DNA from: Rickettsia typhi
GTDB taxonomy: Bacteria > Pseudomonadota > Alphaproteobacteria > Rickettsiales > UBA1997
NCBI GenBank assembly: GCA_945903615.1
Contig: CAMDOL010000088.1
Coordinates: 1-5,605 of the forward strand
Length of the DNA stretch: 5,605 nt
Direction: 5' to 3'
In this document: one piece after another, positions 1 through 5,605 of the stretch
Layout: each line of letters begins with the position of its first letter
Numbering within the stretch: the stretch's first letter is position 1
The notes under the pieces: model-generated
What the model was told of the DNA's origin: nothing
The model's input: only the letters and a program-made list of their open reading frames with translations
Databases searched by the model: none
Made by a program: the position numbers and the translations under genes

Positions 1-1
1 A

Positions 2-547
2 ACTAAGCCACTTGTCACACCTTTCAAAGAAATGTATAAAGCTGGCAAAAATCTTACGAAAAAATCATATGAAGGTGAGGCCAGAAAAGAATTATTTCCC
101 GAAATCTCTACCCACCAAGATGACGGAAACAAGAGTGCTGCTGAATCTCGAAAAGAATGGGATAAGGGCGATTATATTAACTCTTCTTTGAAAACCGCCG
201 AATCATGGGGTGAATACGCCTTAGATAAAATAACATCTCCTTATAATGATGAGCAGAAAGATGCGATCAAAGATCGTGCTGAAGAAATGTACCAGCAAAA
301 AAAATACGAAAAGCCAGTCAGCAAAGAAACTATAGATTTTGTGGGCCGTTCTAAGTCTTCATCCGCTCCAGACAATGCAGAACCACTTCCTGCTCCACCT
401 CCTGTTTGGATGGGCAATGACGAACAACCTCCTGCTCCACCTCTTGTTTGGAAGGGCAATGACGAACAACCTCCTGCGCTAGAAAATAAAGGCACAGACC
501 AAAAACCTCTTATAAACAATCAAGGCAATGACAAAAACCAGCCCTGA
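2..547 (+). CDS. Hypothetical protein with Pro-rich tandem-repeat tail (5' end missing)
   Basis: I do not recognise this gene. The frame is open from nt 2 to the TGA at 545-547, giving 181 visible residues. An ATG lies at nt 32, but ten more sense codons precede it up to the window edge with no stop, so the true start is probably outside the window; a start at nt 32 cannot be excluded. Visible residues 1 to about 115 are hydrophilic, rich in Lys, Glu and Asp, and look helical (for example SWGEYALDKITSPYNDEQ and AEEMYQQKKYEKP). From about residue 120 the protein turns into a low-complexity Pro-rich tail. It holds two near-identical 14-residue units, PAPPPVWMGNDEQP and PAPPLVWKGNDEQP, followed by two decayed units around KGTDQKP and QGNDKNQP. 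No signal peptide or membrane segment is visible in this part. A 73-bp gap with its own promoter separates it from sucA, so it is probably not part of the suc operon. A surface-exposed or secreted protein is possible, but nothing seen here proves it. Confidence 0.75.
   Translation, partial: TKPLVTPFKEMYKAGKNLTKKSYEGEARKELFPEISTHQDDGNKSAAESRKEWDKGDYINSSLKTAESWGEYALDKITSPYNDEQKDAIKDRAEEMYQQKKYEKPVSKETIDFVGRSKSSSAPDNAEPLPAPPPVWMGNDEQPPAPPLVWKGNDEQPPALENKGTDQKPLINNQGNDKNQP
389..480 (+). repeat. 42-bp in-frame tandem repeat (two full copies plus start of a decayed third)
   Basis: Copy 1 is nt 389-430 and copy 2 is nt 431-472. They differ at two of 42 positions, and both differences change the amino acid (Pro to Leu, Met to Lys). 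A third copy begins with CCTGC at 473 and then diverges. The GGCAATGAC core recurs at 413, 455 and 524, with a relative (GGCACAGAC) at 491, so the spacing runs 42, 36 and 33 nt. This fits a repeat array that has decayed towards the C-terminus. Every spacing is a multiple of three, so the reading frame is kept. Confidence 0.9.
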
Positions 548-555
548 ATTAAATA

Positions 556-583
556 TTGAAATTATCTAACCCAACTATATAAT
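556..583 (+). promoter_or_regulatory. Predicted sigma70-type promoter for sucA
   Basis: A TTGAAA hexamer at 556-561 (5 of 6 to the -35 consensus) is followed after 16 bp by a perfect TATAAT at 578-583. Transcription would begin near nt 590, leaving a leader of about 30 nt before the sucA ATG at 621. It is the only good promoter match seen ahead of the suc genes and would be expected to drive sucA, the middle gene and sucB together. The region is AT-rich, so a chance match is possible, but the agreement and spacing are good. Confidence 0.6.
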
Positions 584-620
584 TCACCGCCAAATTGTTA
601 TCTACTTTTTAATCTATTTT

Positions 621-3494
621 ATGAATCAAAAACTATTCAACTCTGCTGCTTTGTTCAGCGCTAACCTCACCTTCATTCAAGAATTATTTTCTAAATACCT
701 CAATGATAAAAATTCAGTAGATCAAGATTGGCAAGGTTTCTTCGCTGATAACTTTGACGATATAAATGCTATTTTAAAAGATAATAAAGGCGCAAGCTGG
801 GCAAATCGTAATTTAAAAGTTGTTGGCAGTGAAGATTTTGATATTTCTTCAGTTGCTAAAAAAGAGGTAAAAAAAGATTTAAAAGCACCAATAGTTGCCG
901 CCCCTACCCCAATAAACAATCCACTCTTATCCATTCAAGTTGGCAATTTAATTTTAGCTTATAAAAGATTTGGTCATTTAGCCGCCAACCTTGATCCTCT
1001 TGGTTTAATGCCTAAAAGAGCGGTTCCAGAATTAACTTTACAATTTCATAATATCAGCACCAACGATTTGGATCAGGAGGTTGAGCTCTCTGGCTTGCTT
1101 GGTTTTAAAAAAGCAAAAATTTCTGATGTAATTTCAAAACTAAATCACGCCTACAAAAACACTATCGGCTCCCAATTCACTTATATCAACGACACCCAAA
1201 TTAAAGACTGGCTCGCCACCGAAGTTGAAAATGCCATTACGACTCCTTTAAGCCAAGCTGAAAAAATTAAAATTCTAAAAGAAATTATTAGAACCGAAAG
1301 ATTTGAACAATTCCTCCACAAAAGATTCCCTGGAGCAAAAAGATTTTCGGTTGAAGGTGGAGATTCCTCAATCAACGCAATTGAAAAAATTATTGATGTT
1401 GCAGGTAAAAGTGGGGTCAAAAAAATTATGCTAGGAATGGCACACAGAGGCCGCCTGAATGTTCTAACTGGAGTGATGGGAAAACCTTACAGCCAAATTC
1501 TAGCTGAGTTTCAAGGCACTCCAGGCATTTCTGCTGATCTTACTAAATCTGGCGATGTGAAATATCATATGGGTTATTCTTCTTCCAGAAACATCGATGG
1601 CAAAAAAGTTGATTTGTCTTTAGCTTTCAACCCTTCACATTTAGAAGCAGTCAATCCAGTTGTTGCCGGCAGAGTGCGCGCTACTCAAGATATTTATCAA
1701 GACAAAACCAGAAGCGAGGCTTTGGCACTTCTAATTCACGGTGACGCCGCTTTTGCTGGACAAGGAAGTGTGGCAGAAGCTTTGATGATGAGTGGCATTA
1801 AAGGTTATGATGTTGGCGGAATTTTACATTTGATCATCAATAACCAAATTGGCTTCACCGCTAATCCAGAAGATTCAAGAAGCACAACTTACGCCTCTGA
1901 TTTAGCCAAAGGAATTGACGCCCCAATCTTCCATGTTAACGGGGATGATGTTGAGGCAGTTGTCAGAGTGTCTGAAATCATCACTAAATATCGCCAAATT
2001 TTCAAAAAAGACATTGTGATGGATTTAATCTGCTATCGCAAATATGGCCACAATGAAGGAGACGAACCACTTTACACTCAGCCAATTATGTATGGCGAAA
2101 TTAAAAGCCATCCAAGTTTGGAAACAATTTATTCTAACCAATTAATTTTTGAAGGCGCAATTTCTCAAGCTGAGTATCAAAAATTAGTTGACGAATTTAA
2201 TAATTATTTGAGCAAAGAATTTGATCTGGCGCCAAATTTTAAAGCCAAAGACGGCGATTGGCTTAAAGGTGATTGGAAACACATTCTTGCTAACGATAGC
2301 AGCATTCCTCAGACCAAAGTCTCCACTAAAAAACTTCAAGAATTAGCAAAAAAAATTAATCAAATTCCCCCAAGTTTTAATGCTAATCCAAAAATTGCTA
2401 AACAATTAGAAGATCGTCAAAAGGCAGTTGCAGAAGGCGAAAATATTGATTGGGGAAATGGCGAAGCTCTAGCCTTTGCCACTTTACTTGATGAAGGGTT
2501 TCCAATTCGTATCACCGGTCAAGATTCTGGTCGTGGCACTTTCTCACATCGCCATTCAGTTCTGCATGATGCTGTTAACGGCAGCGAATATTTGCCACTC
2601 AATAATTTGGCAAAAGATTCCATCAAATATGAAGTTCATGATAGCTTGCTTTCTGAATTGGCAGTTCTTGGTTTTGAATATGGCTATTCACTAGCAATGC
2701 CCAATTCATTAACAATTTGGGAAGCCCAATTCGGCGATTTTGCTAACGGCGCGCAAGTGATATTTGACCAATTCATTTCTTCAAGTGAAGTTAAATGGCT
2801 GAGAAAATCTGGTTTGGTTTGCCTTTTACCCCACGGCTATGAAGGACAAGGCCCAGAACATTCATCCGCAAGGTTGGAACGCTTCTTACAAATGTGTGCT
2901 AACGACAATATGCGGGTGGTCAACATCACCACTCCAGCAAATTTCTTCCACTGCTTACGCCGTCAAATTCACTCGAAAGATCGCAAGCCTTTGATTGTAA
3001 TGTCGCCAAAATCTTTGTTGCGCCACAAATTAGCAGTTTCAAAATTAGCTGATTTTTCTGAAAACAATTTTCAAACAATTATTGGCGAGACTGAAAAACT
3101 TGCTGCGGACGACAAAATAAAAAGAGTTGTTCTTTGCTCCGGCAAGGTTTATTACGACTTGCTTCAAGCCAGATCTGATAAAAAAACCAATGCCAGTGAA
3201 AATAATATTGCTTTGCTCAGAGTTGAACAAATTTATCCTTTCCCAACAGAAGAGTTGAAATCAGAACTTAAAAAATATAAAAATGCTGAGATTGTATGGT
3301 GCCAAGAAGAGCCCAAAAATATGGGTTCATGGCATTTTGTGAATGAGCTTTTGGAAGAAGTTTTGATTGAAATTAAAGCTAAAACTTCAAGAGCAAAATA
3401 TGCTGGCAGAGTTGCCTGTGCTTCTCCTGCCACTGGCTATGGAAGCTATCACGCTCGCGAACAAAAAGAATTGATTGAAGAAGCTCTTAGCTAA
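621..3494 (+). CDS. sucA: 2-oxoglutarate dehydrogenase E1 component
   Basis: This is the thiamine diphosphate-dependent E1 of the cytosolic 2-oxoglutarate dehydrogenase complex. It decarboxylates 2-oxoglutarate and succinylates the lipoyl group of SucB in the TCA cycle. The protein has 957 residues (E. coli SucA has 933) and is complete. In order: an N-terminal E2-contact segment at about 10-45 (ELFSKYLNDKNSVDQDWQGFF); a Lys/Asp-rich linker to about 100; the HLAANLDPLGL motif at 119-129; then the ThDP-binding domain. That domain has PGAKRFSVEGGD (237-248), MAHRGRLNVL (273-282), FNPSH (His340), HGDAAFAGQG (373-382), the ThDP/Mg NNQIGF (407-412) and YGHNEGDEP (475-483). The transketolase-like domain follows with GQDSGRGTF (633-641), WEAQFGDFANG (from Trp700) and LLPHGYEGQGPEHSS (His738). 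The C-terminal domain has VWCQEEP (892-898) and ends in ASPATGYGSYH. His340, His373 and His738 fall at family active-site positions, and no key motif is missing. The ATG at 621 gives the usual N-terminus and lies about 30 nt below the promoter. No Shine-Dalgarno sequence precedes it. Confidence 0.98.
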   Translation: MNQKLFNSAALFSANLTFIQELFSKYLNDKNSVDQDWQGFFADNFDDINAILKDNKGASWANRNLKVVGSEDFDISSVAKKEVKKDLKAPIVAAPTPINNPLLSIQVGNLILAYKRFGHLAANLDPLGLMPKRAVPELTLQFHNISTNDLDQEVELSGLLGFKKAKISDVISKLNHAYKNTIGSQFTYINDTQIKDWLATEVENAITTPLSQAEKIKILKEIIRTERFEQFLHKRFPGAKRFSVEGGDSSINAIEKIIDVAGKSGVKKIMLGMAHRGRLNVLTGVMGKPYSQILAEFQGTPGISADLTKSGDVKYHMGYSSSRNIDGKKVDLSLAFNPSHLEAVNPVVAGRVRATQDIYQDKTRSEALALLIHGDAAFAGQGSVAEALMMSGIKGYDVGGILHLIINNQIGFTANPEDSRSTTYASDLAKGIDAPIFHVNGDDVEAVVRVSEIITKYRQIFKKDIVMDLICYRKYGHNEGDEPLYTQPIMYGEIKSHPSLETIYSNQLIFEGAISQAEYQKLVDEFNNYLSKEFDLAPNFKAKDGDWLKGDWKHILANDSSIPQTKVSTKKLQELAKKINQIPPSFNANPKIAKQLEDRQKAVAEGENIDWGNGEALAFATLLDEGFPIRITGQDSGRGTFSHRHSVLHDAVNGSEYLPLNNLAKDSIKYEVHDSLLSELAVLGFEYGYSLAMPNSLTIWEAQFGDFANGAQVIFDQFISSSEVKWLRKSGLVCLLPHGYEGQGPEHSSARLERFLQMCANDNMRVVNITTPANFFHCLRRQIHSKDRKPLIVMSPKSLLRHKLAVSKLADFSENNFQTIIGETEKLAADDKIKRVVLCSGKVYYDLLQARSDKKTNASENNIALLRVEQIYPFPTEELKSELKKYKNAEIVWCQEEPKNMGSWHFVNELLEEVLIEIKAKTSRAKYAGRVACASPATGYGSYHAREQKELIEEALS

Positions 3495-3539
3495 TTTCCT
3501 CAATTAATAATTAACTTAAAAACCAACTAAACATTGATA
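3495..3539 (+). other. 45-bp sucA / middle-gene intergenic gap, no terminator
   Basis: This gap is very AT-rich. The only symmetry is a small palindrome, TTAATAATTAA (3504-3514), far too weak for an intrinsic terminator and lacking a GC stem or a T-run after a stem. No convincing promoter is seen. Read-through from sucA into the next gene is therefore expected. Confidence 0.6.
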
Positions 3540-4424
3540 ATGACTAAGGAGGCAAAATTCTCAGTTAAATATGACGGCTATGGACTAGAAACAAATTCTA
3601 TGGACGTAAGAGACTTAGGTCCTGCATTAATGAGTTTAGGGTCTGTTTTTGATGCTGCCAACAGAGTTACAAATGGCAACAATCAAACTGTAAAGTTGCA
3701 TGTTAAAGCCTATTCACCAGGTTCATTTGACATATCATTTGTTCTACAAGTTGCAGAGGGTGCCAAAGATTTACTAGTGACTGACTACTCTAATGCGGCT
3801 AATAATTTAATGGGTCTAATAACTGGTTCTGCAGCCTTCGGTGGTGGAATATTCTGGTTAATCAAAAAACTTAAAGGAAAGAGTCCAGACAAAATTGGCC
3901 AACCAAGTGAAGGTTTTATAGAGATAGAGTTTGAAACAATAAAGCTCAATATTCCAACAAAATTATTAAGATTATATCAAGATGGTGAGGTTCGTAAAGC
4001 GGCTGAAAAAGTTATTAAGCCACTTGAGAATGACGGAATAAATCAATTTGAAATTATTGATGAAACACGATCTTTAATCAAAATTACTAAGGACGAATTG
4101 CCATACTTTACTTGCCCAACCACAGAGGAGGAGAAGGTCATTGAAACGGAGCACAGAGCCGCATACTCAATTGTTTCAGTGACATTTAAAGAGGATAATA
4201 AATGGCGCTTGTTTGATGGCAATAATACCGTAAATGTGCTAATGCGAGACGAGGTTTTCTTAAATAAAATTGAAAATAGCGAAATATCTTTCGCCAAAGG
4301 AGATATTCTGATTTGCGTTATAAGAACTAAACAATGGAGAACTAATCTTGGACTTAAAACTGAGCATGAAGTAATTAAAATAGAAGAACACCAATCCGCC
4401 TTAAAACAACTTTTATTATTTTAA
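3540..4424 (+). CDS. Conserved-looking hypothetical protein, single hydrophobic segment, inserted between sucA and sucB
   Basis: The function is unknown. I start it at the ATG at 3540 (294 residues); a TTG two codons upstream at 3534 is in frame but less likely. The N-terminal region (1-80) looks beta-rich and carries [20 protein letters not shown] and a following NRVTNGNN. From memory this resembles the start of scattered uncharacterised bacterial accessory proteins with an 'RDLAPALLALG...ANR' signature, but I could not verify that by a search. Residues 90-108 form a Gly-rich hydrophobic stretch ([20 protein letters not shown]) followed by a basic KKLKGK. It could be one membrane-spanning helix with positive residues on one side, or a buried glycine-zipper helix. 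A soluble C-terminal half (about 125-294) alternates short beta-like and charged helical segments, including KWRLFDGNN (221-229) and [13 protein letters not shown]. No catalytic motif is recognised and no signal peptide is seen. It lies 45 bp after sucA and 16 bp before sucB, so co-transcription is likely. Its codon use (ATA 10/24 Ile, GAG 13/26 Glu) differs from sucB, suggesting acquisition. No Shine-Dalgarno sequence precedes it. Confidence 0.85.
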   Translation: MTKEAKFSVKYDGYGLETNSMDVRDLGPALMSLGSVFDAANRVTNGNNQTVKLHVKAYSPGSFDISFVLQVAEGAKDLLVTDYSNAANNLMGLITGSAAFGGGIFWLIKKLKGKSPDKIGQPSEGFIEIEFETIKLNIPTKLLRLYQDGEVRKAAEKVIKPLENDGINQFEIIDETRSLIKITKDELPYFTCPTTEEEKVIETEHRAAYSIVSVTFKEDNKWRLFDGNNTVNVLMRDEVFLNKIENSEISFAKGDILICVIRTKQWRTNLGLKTEHEVIKIEEHQSALKQLLLF

Positions 4425-4440
4425 CCTAACCAAAAAACAT

Positions 4441-5605
4441 ATGACAATAGAAATTAAAGTCCCCGCCCTTGGAGAATCAGTTAGTGAAGCAGGAATTGCT
4501 AAATTATATAAAAAAGTTGGCGATAGCGTAAAAGCCGATGAAATATTGGTGGAACTCGAAACCGACAAAGTCACTTTAGAAGTTAACGCACCAAAAAGTG
4601 GCGTGATTACTAGCTTATCGGTTGCTGAGGGTGACAATGTCAAAGTTGGTGATTTAATCGCCGTGATGCAAGAAGGTCTTGCCAGCATTGCACAAGCTCC
4701 AGCACAAGTTGAAGTATCAAAATCTGAGGCACCAAAAGCTCCAGCAAAAACTGAAAACCCCGCCAATCAACACCTTTCGCCCGCTCCACAAAGATTGGTT
4801 GCTGAAAATAATCTTAATTCCGCTGCAATTTCTGGCTCTGGAAAAGATGGCAGAATCACTAAAGGTGATGTTCTGGAAGCTATGGCCAACGGCTCTGCAA
4901 ACCATTCTACAGCAAATAATTCTACAACAAATAATTCTTTGGCCTTGGCAAAACCAGCCGCAAATTTTGGCGAAAAGCCAGTTGAAAGAGTTAGAATGTC
5001 CAAACTTCGTCAAAAAGTTGCTGAAAGATTGAAAGAATCTCAAAACACCGCCGCTATTTTGACCACATTCAACGAGGTTGATATGACCGCCGTTATGGCA
5101 CTTCGCACTGAATATAAAGACGCTTTTGAAAAGAAACATGGCATCAAATTAGGCTTTATGTCTTTCTTCGTCAAAGCAACTATTGCCGCTTTGAAAGAAA
5201 TTCCAGCAGTTAATGCTGAGATTGACGGCACTGATATTATCTATAAAAACTTTTACGACATTGGCGTGGCAGTTGGCTCACCACAAGGTTTGGTGGTTCC
5301 AGTTTTAAGAACTGCAGATCAATTAAGTTTGGCAGGAATTGAAGGAGGCATTAATGATTTAGGCAAAAAAGCTCGTGATGGAAAATTGGCAATTGCAGAT
5401 TTAATGGGCGCAACTTTTACCATTTCTAATGGCGGCGTTTATGGATCACTAATGTCAACCCCAATCATCAACCCCCCTCAATCAGGTATTCTGGGAATGC
5501 ACAAAATTCAAGAGCGCCCAATGGTTGTGGCTGGTCCTTCTGGGAGCGAAATCAAAATTCGCCCAATGATGTATTTGGCATTGTCTTATGATCATCGCAT
5601 CATTG
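4441..5605 (+). CDS. sucB: Dihydrolipoamide succinyltransferase, 2-oxoglutarate dehydrogenase E2 component (3' end missing)
   Basis: This is the E2 core of the 2-oxoglutarate dehydrogenase complex. It moves the succinyl group from its lipoyl-lysine to CoA and is re-oxidised by E3. The window holds 388 residues and stops one base into codon 389; by comparison with E. coli SucB (405 residues) roughly 25 residues are missing. Visible parts: a single lipoyl domain at about 2-77, with Lys43 in ETDKVTLEV as the expected lipoylation site; an Ala/Pro/Lys linker at about 80-110; the peripheral subunit-binding domain at 112-148 ([10 protein letters not shown] ... [13 protein letters not shown]); a second, unusual Ser/Thr/Asn linker at about 150-175; and the acyltransferase domain from about 181. 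That domain includes [20 protein letters not shown] (329-348) and LSYDHRII, whose His384 is the catalytic histidine. The lone lipoyl domain and [17 protein letters not shown] point to the succinyl rather than the acetyl enzyme, and the sucA neighbour agrees. The ATG at 4441 fits the family N-terminus exactly. An A-rich leader without a Shine-Dalgarno sequence precedes it. Confidence 0.97.
   Translation, partial: MTIEIKVPALGESVSEAGIAKLYKKVGDSVKADEILVELETDKVTLEVNAPKSGVITSLSVAEGDNVKVGDLIAVMQEGLASIAQAPAQVEVSKSEAPKAPAKTENPANQHLSPAPQRLVAENNLNSAAISGSGKDGRITKGDVLEAMANGSANHSTANNSTTNNSLALAKPAANFGEKPVERVRMSKLRQKVAERLKESQNTAAILTTFNEVDMTAVMALRTEYKDAFEKKHGIKLGFMSFFVKATIAALKEIPAVNAEIDGTDIIYKNFYDIGVAVGSPQGLVVPVLRTADQLSLAGIEGGINDLGKKARDGKLAIADLMGATFTISNGGVYGSLMSTPIINPPQSGILGMHKIQERPMVVAGPSGSEIKIRPMMYLALSYDHRII
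4906..4938 (+). repeat. 15-bp tandem repeat in the sucB linker
   Basis: TCTACAGCAAATAAT (4906-4920) is followed directly by TCTACAACAAATAAT (4921-4935) and a further TCT. They differ at one base and encode [12 protein letters not shown] looser relative (SANH, 4894-4905) precedes them. The repeat lies in the flexible linker between the subunit-binding and catalytic domains, where length change in steps of five residues should be tolerated. Confidence 0.8.

Noticed and set aside
241..519. 92-residue antisense open frame with a Gly/Cys-rich repeat
   Set aside because: Its repeat is just the reverse complement of the Pro-rich tandem repeat on the + strand; no promoter or start signal supports it.
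2476..2694. Second + strand open frame inside sucA
   Set aside because: It is out of frame with the conserved transketolase-like domain of SucA and has no independent evidence.
3504..3514. Palindrome TTAATAATTAA after sucA as a terminator
   Set aside because: Five AT-only base pairs around a one-base centre cannot form a terminator hairpin, and no T-tract follows.
3546..3552. Perfect Shine-Dalgarno-like AAGGAGG just inside the middle gene
   Set aside because: No start codon in the frame lies 5-10 nt downstream; the next in-frame ATG is at 3600, too far away. It encodes the K-E-A part of a normal N-terminus, so it is most likely chance.
4348..4381. Possible promoter for sucB inside the end of the middle gene (TTGGAC ... 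TAAAAT)
   Set aside because: The spacing between the two elements is 22 bp, and no good -10 lies at 16-18 bp, so it is not convincing.
4717..5139. 140-residue antisense open frame opposite sucB
   Set aside because: It lies wholly opposite a well-conserved coding region and has shadow-type composition (Cys, Phe and Ser-rich) with no recognisable motif.

Overview
The window looks like a stretch of an AT-rich alphaproteobacterial chromosome, possibly Rickettsiales-like. The evidence is low GC, AAA/GAA/AAT-rich codon use, and an alphaproteobacterial style of SucA in which a GQDSGRGTF motif replaces the GEDSGRGTF of E. coli. The order-level placement is inference from sequence style, not from a search. 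All genes lie on the + strand and the standard genetic code fits.

Layout: (1) nt 2-547 is the 3' part of an unrecognised gene, open to the left edge, with a charged helical region and a Pro-rich tail built from a 14-residue tandem repeat. (2) nt 548-620 is a 73-bp gap with a strong-looking sigma70-type promoter (TTGAAA, 16 bp, TATAAT). (3) nt 621-3494 is complete sucA, the E1 component of 2-oxoglutarate dehydrogenase. (4) nt 3540-4424 is a 294-residue protein of unknown function with one hydrophobic Gly-rich segment. (5) nt 4441 to the right edge is sucB, the E2 dihydrolipoamide succinyltransferase, cut off just after its catalytic DHR motif.

SucA and SucB work together. SucA decarboxylates 2-oxoglutarate with thiamine diphosphate, and SucB carries the succinyl group on a lipoyl-lysine and passes it to CoA, a step of the TCA cycle. 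The E3 gene (lpd) is not in the window.

The main oddity is the gene wedged between sucA and sucB. It is co-directional, with gaps of 45 and 16 bp, so it is probably transcribed with both. It has no recognisable link to the TCA cycle, and its codon choice differs clearly from sucB when counted by hand (ATA 10/24 Ile versus 2/29; GAG 13/26 Glu versus 5/26). It looks like a recent passenger in a housekeeping operon. No tRNA, rRNA, CRISPR array, insertion sequence or convincing intrinsic terminator was seen.
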